64,000 bases of DNA, taken from the NCBI GenBank assembly GCA_937921865.1, contig CAKZWF010000064.1, positions 46,886 through 110,885 on the forward strand, given 5' to 3'. Positions within the stretch are counted from its first letter, which is position 1. Each line of letters begins with the position of its first letter. This DNA is from an uncultured Pseudomonadales bacterium (GTDB taxonomy: Bacteria; Pseudomonadota; Gammaproteobacteria; Pseudomonadales; Azotimanducaceae). The notes under the pieces were generated by a model. That model had not been told where the DNA came from. It ran no database searches and was given only the letters and a program-made list of their open reading frames with translations. This document shows, piece after piece, positions 52,547 through 60,664 of this stretch. Both the position numbers and the translations under genes were made by a program.

Positions 52547-54662
52547 GTTGTGGGGGGTTTTCCTGTCCTGTGGTAACCGCGCAACGTCTGTTGACAGCGC
52601 CCGGAGCGTCTTACACAGTCGCCGGGAAGGCAAGAGTGAGGGCATCGACATAACGAGTCAACCGGATCAACGGCTACCGGAGCTGCTGCCGTGGCCGCAG
52701 GTTTGTCGCCTTGGCGACGGTCATCTGCGCCTGCAGTCCGCTCACCTGAAAGCCAGTTTCCCGAAGCTTGCCAGCGACCGGGTGGCGGCCGCGCTGGCAG
52801 GTCTTTCGGCTCATCTGGCAGTGCAGATGGCGCCCGCGGCTACCGAACAGGCGGTAGTGCTGGAGCTGGAGACCTCGAGCCCCCGCTATCCAGGCCTCAG
52901 TGAAGATGAATCCTATGATCTCACTGTCGATTCGCGAGGCATCCGGATTCGCGCCGCAACCGAATTTGGCGGGCTTAGGGCGCTGGCGACACTCAGCCAG
53001 CTGCTTCGAGATCCACTTGCGGTGCCTTGTGTTGAGATCATCGATGCACCTCGGTTCGCCTGGCGTGGCCTGCTGCTGGACCCGGCCAGACACTTTCTTG
53101 AACTGCCCGTGCTGCTGCGAACTCTTGACGCGATGGCGATGTGCAAACTCAACGTGCTCCACCTGCACCTGACCGATGACCAGGGTTTTCGCCTGCCCAG
53201 TGCGGCCTATCCGAAGTTGCCCAGCGCCCGCCACTATTCTGTCGAGCAACTGGATCAGCTGGTGAATCATGCTGCTGGACTGGGCATCCGGGTGGTGCCG
53301 GAGCTGGATATGCCGGGTCACGTGACCAGCTGGCTGACGGCTTATCCGGAATGGGGTTCGCAGCAGACAATTACCACTGACCGGTTCGGTGTGCATCAGG
53401 CGTGTCTGGACCCAACCTCTGAAGGGGTATTCGAGGCAATTGGACACCTTCTCGGTGAGCTGGCAGAAAGGTTTCCTGATCCGTGTATTCACATCGGCGG
53501 TGACGAAGTGCACCCGGCCTGGTGGTCGCAGGATGCCCGTATTGGTGAATTCATGCGTGAGCGTGGTTTCGAAGCAGTTAATGATCTGCAGGCTTACTTC
53601 AATACTCGCGTTGGAGAACTTGTTGGCGATCTGGGTCGGCAGGTAGTGGCCTGGGATGAGGTTGATCACGAACAGCTGCCCGTTGACTGGATTGTCCAGG
53701 CCTGGCGCGGTGCAACCTCTAGAGACAGGCTGCTTTCCCGAGGCAACCGGGTGGTGCTGTCAGCCCCTTATTATCTGGATCTGCACTATTCAGAAGAAAC
53801 CTATTACGGCTTCGACCCTGCTGCGAGTCAGGTTGAGCTGGTCGCTCAGGAGGACGCGTTGCTCGAAGATCCGCGCTTTGCGCATGTGGCAGGTGGTATG
53901 CGCTGGACTCAACAGTGGCGCGAAGGCGCGGTCACGCTCGCAGCTCCGCAGCTGGCGTCTGGGCTGCTGGGCGCGGAAGCCTGTCTGTGGGGTGAACTGG
54001 TCGATAGCCAGATGCTCGATCAGCGCTTGTGGTCCCGCCTGCCTGGACTGGCTGAGCGATTCTGGTCGCCGACGGATGCAGCCCCTGCTGGATCGCTGCC
54101 CCGGCGGGCAGAGCGTTTTCGTGGCAGCAGCCTTGTTGCCTGCGGAATTGACCTCGAAACACAATTGAGTGCCCAGCTTGACCAGCTGGCGATCAGCGGC
54201 AGCTGGCAGGATATTGCCCGGCTGCTTGAACCGGTCAAGTGGTACGGTCGGTTGCTTGGCGAACAGGCGCTGGCCGCACGTTTGGCCGGCAGAGAAATGC
54301 CCCAGGCACGACCTTATGGTACGAACACACCGCTGGATCAGCTCGCCGATCTGCTGCCACCGGCCAGTGAGAGCTGGCGCCGGCTTGAACGATTGCTGGC
54401 TGCAACTCTGGAAAATTCCGTTGCCGGTGACGAGCTGCTGGTGGTGCTGGAAAGCTGGCGTCAGGCGGCGGTCGAAAGCTCGCCACCGTTGTCTCTGAAA
54501 CCTTTCCTGCCGTTACTCGTTGCGCTGGCGGACAGCATTGACAGTCGGCTGCGGGGGCAAGCCGCAACGGTTACCGAACTCGACTATGTCAGTGCACCCC
54601 AGGGGGAACTGATGTTGAGTATCCCGCCAACGTTGCGCGCCTGGTTGCTGGGTGCTGAATGA
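52545..54662 (+). CDS. GH20-family beta-N-acetylhexosaminidase
   Basis: GH20 enzymes remove terminal GlcNAc or GalNAc. The catalytic barrel is clear: CKLNVLHLHLTDDQGFRL, VVPELDMPGHVTSWLTAYP, and CIHIGGDEVHPAWW with the Asp-Glu pair near 53500, plus WDEVDHEQLP and AEACLWGELVD. Numbered from ATG 52545 it has 705 residues, but the start is uncertain: homology begins near 52680 (LPELLPWPQ), a TTGACA at 52591 could be a -35 box, and the only in-frame codons near the GAGGG site at about 52633 are ATC and ATA. No signal peptide is visible, suggesting a cytoplasmic enzyme. Its stop overlaps the kinase start (ATGA). Confidence 0.88.
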   Translation: MLWGVFLSCGNRATSVDSARSVLHSRREGKSEGIDITSQPDQRLPELLPWPQVCRLGDGHLRLQSAHLKASFPKLASDRVAAALAGLSAHLAVQMAPAATEQAVVLELETSSPRYPGLSEDESYDLTVDSRGIRIRAATEFGGLRALATLSQLLRDPLAVPCVEIIDAPRFAWRGLLLDPARHFLELPVLLRTLDAMAMCKLNVLHLHLTDDQGFRLPSAAYPKLPSARHYSVEQLDQLVNHAAGLGIRVVPELDMPGHVTSWLTAYPEWGSQQTITTDRFGVHQACLDPTSEGVFEAIGHLLGELAERFPDPCIHIGGDEVHPAWWSQDARIGEFMRERGFEAVNDLQAYFNTRVGELVGDLGRQVVAWDEVDHEQLPVDWIVQAWRGATSRDRLLSRGNRVVLSAPYYLDLHYSEETYYGFDPAASQVELVAQEDALLEDPRFAHVAGGMRWTQQWREGAVTLAAPQLASGLLGAEACLWGELVDSQMLDQRLWSRLPGLAERFWSPTDAAPAGSLPRRAERFRGSSLVACGIDLETQLSAQLDQLAISGSWQDIARLLEPVKWYGRLLGEQALAARLAGREMPQARPYGTNTPLDQLADLLPPASESWRRLERLLAATLENSVAGDELLVVLESWRQAAVESSPPLSLKPFLPLLVALADSIDSRLRGQAATVTELDYVSAPQGELMLSIPPTLRAWLLGAE

Positions 54663-55723
54663 TTGCAACACCGCTGGCAGCTTTGCGGGATGGCTGGTTT
54701 GCGGACGCTCAACCTGTGGAACTGCGGCCGCTGGGTGAAGGGCACATCAATGACACCTTTCTGGTTACCCGCCCGCCGACAGATCCCGCCGGTAATCCGC
54801 AGCGGTTTGTGCTGCAGGCTCTGAGCAGGCGGGTGTTTGCAGATCCGCACCGGGTCATGGACAACGTTTGCAGGGTGCTCGAGCACTTTGTCGACGCGGT
54901 ACCGCGCTTGCCGGCGCTTGTGAAAACCGTGCAGGACCGTTCAGCGTGGGTTGATGGCGCAGACGATTGCTGGCGCTTGTGGCGTTTCCGGGAACACAGC
55001 CGGGTGCTGCGGCGGCCTGTCGGTATTGATGAAGCCCGGTCAGCAGGGTATGCGTTCGGGGCGTTTCAACGGCAGATGCAGAGTTTTCCAGAACCGAAGC
55101 TTGCGCCGACCATTGTCGGATTTCTCGATCTGGGTCACTACCTGCGGGAATACGATCGGATCCTGACCCGGACCGGGCTGGAAGTACCGAAGGCTGAACA
55201 CAGATTTATTGAGCTGCGACGGCCGCTGGCTGGCCGTTTTCCACCTCGGGGTGACTATATCCACGGCGACTGCAAACTCGACAATCTGCTGTTTGCCGAG
55301 CAATCCGATCAGGTCGACTGTGTGCTGGATCTGGACACGGTTATGCCCGGTCACTGGGCCTGGGATTTTGGCGATCTGGTTCGATCGCTGGCGACGACTG
55401 AGGGTGAGCTGCGTTCGGATCTGGTTCTGGCGGCGGCCCGGGGTTTTGTCAGTGGCAGCGGTCGCGTTGGCGAAGTGGCCGCACTGGTCGACGCACCCGG
55501 ATATATTGGGTTGATGCTGGCGGTGCGTTTTTTCAGCGATCATCTGGCCGGAAACCAGTACTTTAAAGTCGATGCGCCGGGTGACAACCTGCAGCGTGCC
55601 CGCGAGCAGATTGCGCTGGTCGAGAGCTTCGAGCAGCATCGTCACAGCCTGTTCGAGATGCTCAGTGCTGATCCTCTATTTGATCCGGGATTGAGCTCGG
55701 AACTGATTTCCGACAACCACTGA
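54659..55723 (+). CDS. N-acetylhexosamine 1-kinase-like phosphotransferase
   Basis: A 354-residue protein of the aminoglycoside phosphotransferase fold. LGEGHINDTFLVT is the nucleotide loop, YIHGDCKLDNLLF near residue 202 the catalytic loop, and VLDLDTVMPGHWAWDFGDL the metal-binding segment. The pattern HINDTF, HGDxKxDN and DLDTxMPG is that of NahK, which phosphorylates GlcNAc/GalNAc at C1. The overlap with the hexosaminidase gene supports a route in which released amino sugars are phosphorylated. Activity is inferred from motifs and context. Confidence 0.85.
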   Translation: MIATPLAALRDGWFADAQPVELRPLGEGHINDTFLVTRPPTDPAGNPQRFVLQALSRRVFADPHRVMDNVCRVLEHFVDAVPRLPALVKTVQDRSAWVDGADDCWRLWRFREHSRVLRRPVGIDEARSAGYAFGAFQRQMQSFPEPKLAPTIVGFLDLGHYLREYDRILTRTGLEVPKAEHRFIELRRPLAGRFPPRGDYIHGDCKLDNLLFAEQSDQVDCVLDLDTVMPGHWAWDFGDLVRSLATTEGELRSDLVLAAARGFVSGSGRVGEVAALVDAPGYIGLMLAVRFFSDHLAGNQYFKVDAPGDNLQRAREQIALVESFEQHRHSLFEMLSADPLFDPGLSSELISDNH

Positions 55724-55760
55724 AGCTGGACAGGCATTTCATTTTTCAGGAGAAAATCTG

Positions 55761-56552
55761 ATGAACACCAGTCTTGAAGGGCGCACGGCGTTAATCACCG
55801 GTGGCAGTCTTGGCCTTGGCCTCGCGACCGCCATGGCTTATTACCAGGCTGGCGCGCGGGTGGCCATTCTGGCCAGGCGTGAATCCGTAATCAACGAAGC
55901 CTGTAAGTCGGTAGCGCAGAGTGATGCCCCTGAGGCAGCGCGTATCGCCGGGTATGTCTGCGATGTCAGTCAGGCTGATGAGCTCACAGATTGTTTTGGT
56001 GCGGTGGCAGCCGATCTGGGGGGCGTCGATATTCTTGTCAATAATGCCGGCCAGTCGGCGGCCGGTAGATTTGTTGATGTCACCGATGAACAGTGGCAGC
56101 TCGATATTGATCTGAAGCTGATGGCGGCTGTGCGATTGTCCAGACTGGCCTGGCCGCATATGGAATCACAGGGATGGGGTCGGATCATCAACCTGCTGAA
56201 TGTGTATGCGAAAACGCCGGATGCCGGAACAGCGCCAACGTCGGTAACCAGGGCGGCGGGGATGGCCCTGACCAAGGTTCTTGCCGGTGAGGGTGCGCCC
56301 CATAACATTCTTGTCAACGCCATGCTGATCGGCTTCATCAAGAGCGATCAGATCAAACGACGTTTTGATGCATCGGACACTGAGCAGAGCTTTGAAGATT
56401 TTGTTGCCGCCGCCGGGGTGCGACTACCGATGGGCAGAATGGGTGAGGCGGAAGAGGCGGCAAATCTTGCACTGTTTCTCGCTTCGCCCGCGGCTTCTTA
56501 TGTAACCGGGTGTGCCATCAACATGGATGGGGGTTTGAGCAAGGTCGTCTGA
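55761..56552 (+). CDS. Short-chain dehydrogenase/reductase family protein with altered catalytic residues
   Basis: A 263-residue Rossmann-fold protein with TGGSLGLGLATAMAYYQAG as nucleotide-binding motif and LVNNAGQSAAGRF. AGGAG precedes its ATG. The usual Ser-Tyr-Lys catalytic residues are not found: the Ser position is Asn in INLLNVYA, and the YxxxK segment reads PTSVTRAAG, giving Thr and Arg. The C-terminal NMDGGLSK is normal. It may use another chemistry or act as a non-catalytic binder. It follows the kinase gene after 37 bases and is probably in the same operon. Confidence 0.87.
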   Translation: MNTSLEGRTALITGGSLGLGLATAMAYYQAGARVAILARRESVINEACKSVAQSDAPEAARIAGYVCDVSQADELTDCFGAVAADLGGVDILVNNAGQSAAGRFVDVTDEQWQLDIDLKLMAAVRLSRLAWPHMESQGWGRIINLLNVYAKTPDAGTAPTSVTRAAGMALTKVLAGEGAPHNILVNAMLIGFIKSDQIKRRFDASDTEQSFEDFVAAAGVRLPMGRMGEAEEAANLALFLASPAASYVTGCAINMDGGLSKVV

Positions 56553-56558
56553 ATGGTT

Positions 56559-56813
56559 TCAGGCGACGGAGCTGAGAATTAACCGCACTACGGCAATCAT
56601 CACCAGCACGAAAACCGCGGTGAAACCGACGCCCAGAATGATGAAATGAATGGGCTTGCCTTGCGAGAAGTCACGCTCACGATTTTTACTCGACTGTACG
56701 CCGAATGCGGCAGCGATCACGCTGCCGAGCATCTGCCAGAGAGTTAGAACCGACTGCTCGGTCTCCTCAGAGTCTGGTGTTGCTGGCGCATCTTCAGTGG
56801 TCTGCTCGGTCAT
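56559..56813 (-). CDS. DUF2970 membrane protein
   Basis: An 84-residue protein with the DUF2970 signature AAAFGVQSSKNRERDFSQGK and then a single membrane helix (FIILGVGFTAVFVLVMIAVV). The family is small, widespread in gammaproteobacteria and of unknown role. Its start overlaps the end of the upstream PhyH gene by four bases. It converges on the SDR gene with a six-base gap. Confidence 0.9.
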   Translation of the reverse strand: MTEQTTEDAPATPDSEETEQSVLTLWQMLGSVIAAAFGVQSSKNRERDFSQGKPIHFIILGVGFTAVFVLVMIAVVRLILSSVA

Positions 56814-57730
56814 TGCGGTTCGTTCTCCACCCTGGTCAGCCAGTAGTCGGCGTCAAATTTTTCATCACCGGTCAGATAACGCCAGAACCTGATGGCATTC
56901 AGATGTTCCAGACGGCCGGTGTCCTGTTCGTGCCATGGCAGGTTCCGGGTCAGATGGGTAGCTACGTCGTCTTCGCGCACAGACTCGCTGAGCCAGAATA
57001 TCGGGCGTTGGGGCGTCTGTGTGTCGAGATCGCTGGTATCCCAGAGGCGTTGCTGCGGGCGCTGTGGAGCCAGACGCATTTTGAACATGTAGCGCATTCG
57101 GTCGGATCGGTTGGCACCGCCGCCATGCCAGATGCCGTGATGGACAAACAGCAGGGTTCCCGCCGGACACACTATTCGTTGCTGTCCGAGCACGTTCTGA
57201 TAGCGGGCGATTGCGGCTTCACTGACCACGCGCAGGTGGGTGCCGGGAATGAAGCGGGTGCCGCCCATGTTTTCCGTGACCGCATGCGGAAAGTACATGA
57301 TCTGCACGTCGAACGCCTGGCGCGGGTCAACGGTCGAGTCCTGATGGTTGTGTTGTGCAGGCGCGGGCTTTTCCAGCAGATGTGGTGGAAAGGTGATGTG
57401 CAGAAAATGATGATCAAGCACGCAGTCACCGCCGACGAGGCTCTCGATCGCACCTGCGACCTTCGGCAGTTCCAGGATGCGGGTCAGCGCAGAATCGGGC
57501 GGGTAAGCGTCTGTCAGCGGTGTGCCGGCACCGACCACGGGAATGGCGCTGCGGCTCATGATTCGACCATAGTGTTCGATGGCGCTGCCGATTTCGTTTT
57601 CGCTGACATGACCGATGTCATCGAGAAACTGCTGGTTCAACGCTTCAGGCACCACGGCATCCAGCCTCAGAAAGCCTTGCCCGGCAAATCGAGCCATGTC
57701 CAGCGTACTCAACAGCTCGGCGTTACTCAT
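56810..57730 (-). CDS. Phytanoyl-CoA dioxygenase (PhyH)-family protein, copy 1
   Basis: A 306-residue Fe(II)/2-oxoglutarate dioxygenase. Iron ligands are H129 and D131 in HNHQDST and the distal His in IWHGGGANRSD; the Arg for 2-oxoglutarate follows in RMRYMFKMRL. GGTRFIPGTHL is the usual beta-turn motif. The substrate is unknown; relatives act on phytanoyl-CoA, ectoine or diverse natural products. Its start overlaps a 92-residue unknown gene by eight bases, and a second PhyH gene lies divergently nearby. Confidence 0.9.
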   Translation of the reverse strand: MSNAELLSTLDMARFAGQGFLRLDAVVPEALNQQFLDDIGHVSENEIGSAIEHYGRIMSRSAIPVVGAGTPLTDAYPPDSALTRILELPKVAGAIESLVGGDCVLDHHFLHITFPPHLLEKPAPAQHNHQDSTVDPRQAFDVQIMYFPHAVTENMGGTRFIPGTHLRVVSEAAIARYQNVLGQQRIVCPAGTLLFVHHGIWHGGGANRSDRMRYMFKMRLAPQRPQQRLWDTSDLDTQTPQRPIFWLSESVREDDVATHLTRNLPWHEQDTGRLEHLNAIRFWRYLTGDEKFDADYWLTRVENEPQ

Positions 57731-58001
57731 CAGTGTGCACCAGTTGTTCGAAAAAGAACTCGTACTTCAGATAGCCGGTACGGAATTCATCGCCATGACT
57801 GTGCTGCTGCAGGGTGCTGGCCTGGAACAGGCGCCAACCGTCGCGCAATGCGTGCACGCCGGTGGAGTATGGGGGCTCGTCTGAATCACCCGTCATCGGG
57901 CGACTGCTGCCGGTGCCGTCATAGTTTGCCCAGGCAATCACCCGCGAATCCAACGCGGAATTTTGCAGATACAGAACCAGCACTCGTTGACGCTCAGGCA
58001 T
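57723..58001 (-). CDS. Small conserved-looking hypothetical protein next to PhyH genes
   Basis: A 92-residue soluble protein (ATG 58001) with no signal or membrane segment. It begins RQRVLVLYLQNSALDSRVIAW and ends GYLKYEFFFEQLVH; the middle has ALRDGWRLFQASTL. The alternating beta-strand and helix pattern suggests a ferredoxin-like or Dabb-like fold. The eight-base overlap with the PhyH gene downstream argues for co-expression and perhaps a physical partnership. No function is known. Confidence 0.7.
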   Translation of the reverse strand: MPERQRVLVLYLQNSALDSRVIAWANYDGTGSSRPMTGDSDEPPYSTGVHALRDGWRLFQASTLQQHSHGDEFRTGYLKYEFFFEQLVHTDE

Positions 58002-58059
58002 GGCCGCAGTTTATCACAGCGCACTTGCCCGACGCGGGAGTGAGTGCCATTCTCAAACG

Positions 58060-58866
58060 ATGGAATTACACCCACGAAATCAGTCATTCAGCTGGCAGGA
58101 TCCCAGCGGTCCTGCGCATCTGCTCAGCGAAGCTCAGCTGCGGGCGTATTGTGAAATTGGCGGCTTTGTCTTCGAAAACGCGTTCACTGCGGATGAAATT
58201 GATGCCGTTGTTCAGGCCATCGATCCGCTTGAAGCCCAGGCGCAGGAACAGCTTGAGCAACTCAGCGAAGGTAGTGTCGGGATCGCCCGGGCTGGAGAAA
58301 TTACCTTCTCGCCCCATCTTGTGACCCGTTCGCCGATCCTGAAAGCCTTCGCCCGGCATCCGCTGCTGGTGCAACTGGTCACGGATCTGGTTGGTGCCAG
58401 ACCGCGGCTGTACTGGGATCAGCTGGTCTACAAGAAACCGGGCACTCGCGATGAATTTCCCTGGCATCAGGACAACGGCTATACCTTTGTTGAACCGCAG
58501 CAGTACCTTACCTGCTGGGTTGCGCTCACCGACGCGAACGAAGCTAACGGCTGTCCCTGGATTGTGCCGGGCATCCATCGCCAGGGGACGCTGGCGCATC
58601 GCTGGACTCGCCTCGGCTTTCAGTGTTTTGCCGATCATCCCGATGCAGTGGCAATGCCGGTTAAAAAGGGCGGCATCGCGGTGTTTTCATCGCTAACGCC
58701 CCACCGCACCGGACCCAATCTGACTGCAGACACTCGCAAATCCTACATCCTCCAGTACACGGCTGATGGAGCCACTATGTATCCGCACAATCAGGCGCCG
58801 ATTGCAGCCAATAATCCGGACTGGCAGTTTCTGCTGGTTGATGACGACGCGGAGGCGTTGACATGA
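58060..58866 (+). CDS. Phytanoyl-CoA dioxygenase (PhyH)-family protein, copy 2
   Basis: A 268-residue enzyme starting at ATG 58060 (MELHPRNQ); the frame open to 58000 overlaps the unknown gene. H136 and D138 lie in FPWHQDNGY, the distal His in LTPHRTGPN, and the Arg in DTRKSYILQY. ANGCPWIVPGIHRQG is the usual turn. It differs much from copy 1 and likely acts on another substrate. Its stop overlaps the TonB-C lipoprotein start (ATGA). Confidence 0.92.
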   Translation: MELHPRNQSFSWQDPSGPAHLLSEAQLRAYCEIGGFVFENAFTADEIDAVVQAIDPLEAQAQEQLEQLSEGSVGIARAGEITFSPHLVTRSPILKAFARHPLLVQLVTDLVGARPRLYWDQLVYKKPGTRDEFPWHQDNGYTFVEPQQYLTCWVALTDANEANGCPWIVPGIHRQGTLAHRWTRLGFQCFADHPDAVAMPVKKGGIAVFSSLTPHRTGPNLTADTRKSYILQYTADGATMYPHNQAPIAANNPDWQFLLVDDDAEALT

Positions 58867-59225
58867 GCTTCGTAAAATCAGGTCTACTGGTGTGTGCACT
58901 GCTGCTGGCGGGATGTATGGCCTCTCAGAATCGACCGCTGCAGCTGATTGCCGGGGCCGGACCAGTTTACCCGGCAGATGCGCGAGCTGCCGGTATCCAG
59001 GGCGACGTGATCGTCCGCTATGACGTGTCTGTTGATGGCACAGTGCGAAATGCCCAGATAGAGTCTGCAGATCCTCCTGGTGTGTTTGATGAAGCGGCAC
59101 TCGCCGCGGTGCGCTCGTGGAAGTACAACCCGCAGGTTAAAGACGGTGTGCGCCAGGCGGTGCGCAATATTCTGAGTACGGTCCGATTTCGTCTCGATGA
59201 TGAGGATCGCTACGATGACCTGTAA
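58863..59225 (+). CDS. Lipoprotein with TonB C-terminal domain
   Basis: A 120-residue protein with an N-terminal lipobox (LLVCALLLAGC, Cys at residue 18) followed directly by a TonB C-terminal fold: VYPADARAAGIQGDVIVRY, VSVDGTVRNAQIESADPPG and FDEAALAAVRSWKYNP. It lacks the usual inner-membrane anchor and proline-rich spacer of TonB, so it is probably not an energy transducer. It may be an outer-membrane-associated binding protein. It is coupled to the PhyH gene, which is unusual. Confidence 0.88.
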   Translation: MSFVKSGLLVCALLLAGCMASQNRPLQLIAGAGPVYPADARAAGIQGDVIVRYDVSVDGTVRNAQIESADPPGVFDEAALAAVRSWKYNPQVKDGVRQAVRNILSTVRFRLDDEDRYDDL

Positions 59226-59237
59226 TGAGCGCCAGCG

Positions 59238-59507
59238 GTGATCTCTGTGACCATGACCGGGATCAACGAGTATGAGGTGGTGGTCGAAAAACCCACCGAG
59301 ACCGTTCATCGGGTGACGTTGAGTCAGGACTATTATCGAAGCCTGTGCGGCGCCAAGGTTACCCATGAGTGGCTGATCATCCAGGCCTTCAAATTTCTGC
59401 TGGAACGGGAGCCGAATACGGCGATTCTGTCCAGCTTCGATATCAAGGATATAAACGGCTATTTCCCGGAGTTCGAAGCAGCCCTGGCTCAGCGTCTGGG
59501 CGTCTGA
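59238..59507 (+). CDS. Small hypothetical protein
   Basis: An 89-residue soluble protein. The GTG at 59238 is listed; GTG 59247 and ATG 59253 are alternative starts. The core is YEVVVEKPTETVHRVTLSQDY, KVTHEWLIIQAFKFLLEREP and LSSFDIKDINGYFPEFEAAL, a compact strand-helix-helix pattern like small conserved proteins near housekeeping genes. Function unknown. It lies 12 bases after the TonB-C lipoprotein and may share its transcript. Confidence 0.7.
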   Translation: MISVTMTGINEYEVVVEKPTETVHRVTLSQDYYRSLCGAKVTHEWLIIQAFKFLLEREPNTAILSSFDIKDINGYFPEFEAALAQRLGV

Positions 59508-59789
59508 CTCCGCCCTGAGTGCCAGCAAACTGATGCGGTAACAGCCTGTTGTTGCCAGAAGATCCTGCTGCATCGGCATCTGCCGATCTTGCCGTGCCTG
59601 GCTGGCATGGCGAAAGCGGTGCAACCTGACACTAGCGCCTGCTGCGGACGGCTTTGATCCGGCATCCGCCTCATCCGGATCGCTCCAACCGGCACCTTTA
59701 ATGCGCACCGTTGGTGCTGCCGACGCCGAATTTCTCTTACGCGATGTAGTGCGCGTAGACTGAACAGATCTTTTCCGTAGAGGGCGGCA
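59508..59789. other. Intergenic stretch without a recognised gene
   Basis: About 280 bases between the small hypothetical gene and the YjdF-type gene. Reading frames on the opposite strand pass through it but lack start signals or family features. No tRNA, hairpin with U-run or clear promoter was seen. An 8-codon leader frame follows at 59790. Confidence 0.5.
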
Positions 59790-59816
59790 ATGCCAACGGG
59801 ATCTGCACCGTTTTGA
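59790..59816 (+). promoter_or_regulatory. Possible 8-codon leader ORF overlapping the yjdF-type start
   Basis: ATG CCA ACG GGA TCT GCA CCG TTT TGA follows AGAGGGCGG, a fair ribosome site. Its TGA overlaps the TTG start at 59813 (TTGA), which has no ribosome site of its own, so initiation there could depend on termination of the leader frame. Confidence 0.35.
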
Positions 59817-60445
59817 CGCGCTGGTCGGTCACAGAAGTCACCTGGATCGGCACCTTTACCGCCGTGCTGGTGTGGTCCGGCATTCAACCTCACGATTATC
59901 CGACCTGGGTGCTCGAAGTGCTGCCTGCGGTTGTAGCTGCGCTGGCGCTGGCCCTCACCCGAGCACGCTTCCCGCTGACCCCGCTGGTCTATGTGCTGAT
60001 CCTCATTCACTGCCTGATCCTGATGGTCGGCGGACACTACACCTATGCCCAGGTGCCGGTGTTTGACTGGCTTGGCGAGTTGACGGGTGCGCAGCGCAAC
60101 AATTACGACAAACTCGGCCACTTCGCCCAGGGGTTCATCCCGGCCATGGTGGCGCGCGAGCTGCTGATCCGAAAACGGGTCTTTACCAGCCGTGCCTGGC
60201 GCACTTTTTTCATTGTCTGTTTCTGTCTGGCGTTCAGTGCGTTCTACGAACTGATTGAGTGGTGGGTAGCGCTGCTGTCAGCACAGGGGGCAGAGTCATT
60301 TCTGGGCACTCAGGGCTACGTCTGGGATACCCAGTCAGATATGTTCTGGGCGCTGCTCGGGGCGATAAGCGCAATAGCAGGTATGAGTCGCTGGCACGAC
60401 CGGCAGCTGGCAGTGCTCGACGACGGCGCACCGGCAGGTGCCTGA
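59813..60445 (+). CDS. YjdF-family (DUF2238) integral membrane protein
   Basis: A 210-residue protein with about five membrane helices (FTAVLVWSGIQPHDYPTW, LTPLVYVLILIHCLIL, TFFIVCFCLAFSAFYELIEW, DMFWALLGAISAIAGM). Family motifs are GGHYTYAQVPVFDW, NNYDKLGHFAQGFIPA and FYELIEWWVA, with acidic and His residues in the membrane. The role of YjdF proteins is unknown. The TTG start lacks a ribosome site and may depend on the short leader frame before it. Confidence 0.88.
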   Translation: MTRWSVTEVTWIGTFTAVLVWSGIQPHDYPTWVLEVLPAVVAALALALTRARFPLTPLVYVLILIHCLILMVGGHYTYAQVPVFDWLGELTGAQRNNYDKLGHFAQGFIPAMVARELLIRKRVFTSRAWRTFFIVCFCLAFSAFYELIEWWVALLSAQGAESFLGTQGYVWDTQSDMFWALLGAISAIAGMSRWHDRQLAVLDDGAPAGA

Positions 60446-60579
60446 AGCCCTGGTTTGGCGAAGTGTGGGCGTAGCTGGTCCCGCCAGGTACGTGGAACCA
60501 CTGGCTTTTTTACGTCTGGAACCGGTCAGCATCTTCGTTGTCGAATATCCTCGCTCCTGATCAGGCTGTGCGCTAAACC

Positions 60580-60608
60580 TTGACGGCTGTGTTCAGGACC
60601 CGAATTAT
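60580..60608 (+). promoter_or_regulatory. Candidate sigma-70 promoter for the RND efflux operon
   Basis: TTGACG (-35, five of six consensus bases) is separated by 17 bases from AATTAT (-10, four of six). Transcription would start near 60615, about 50 bases before the adaptor ATG. Confidence 0.5.
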
Positions 60609-60664
60609 GCGCGACCTCTAAATCCGCGCCACCGTGCTTAAGGTGCCGCTCAACAGGTATTCAA

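Noticed and set aside
58884..59708. 274-codon frame opposite the TonB-C lipoprotein and small hypothetical gene
   Set aside because: The two + strand frames have a lipobox, family motifs and coupled starts; the antisense frame has none.
59489..60121. 210-codon frame on the - strand across the 59.5-60.1 kb gap
   Set aside because: It covers the membrane-protein gene in antisense and shows no ribosome site, signal or motif.
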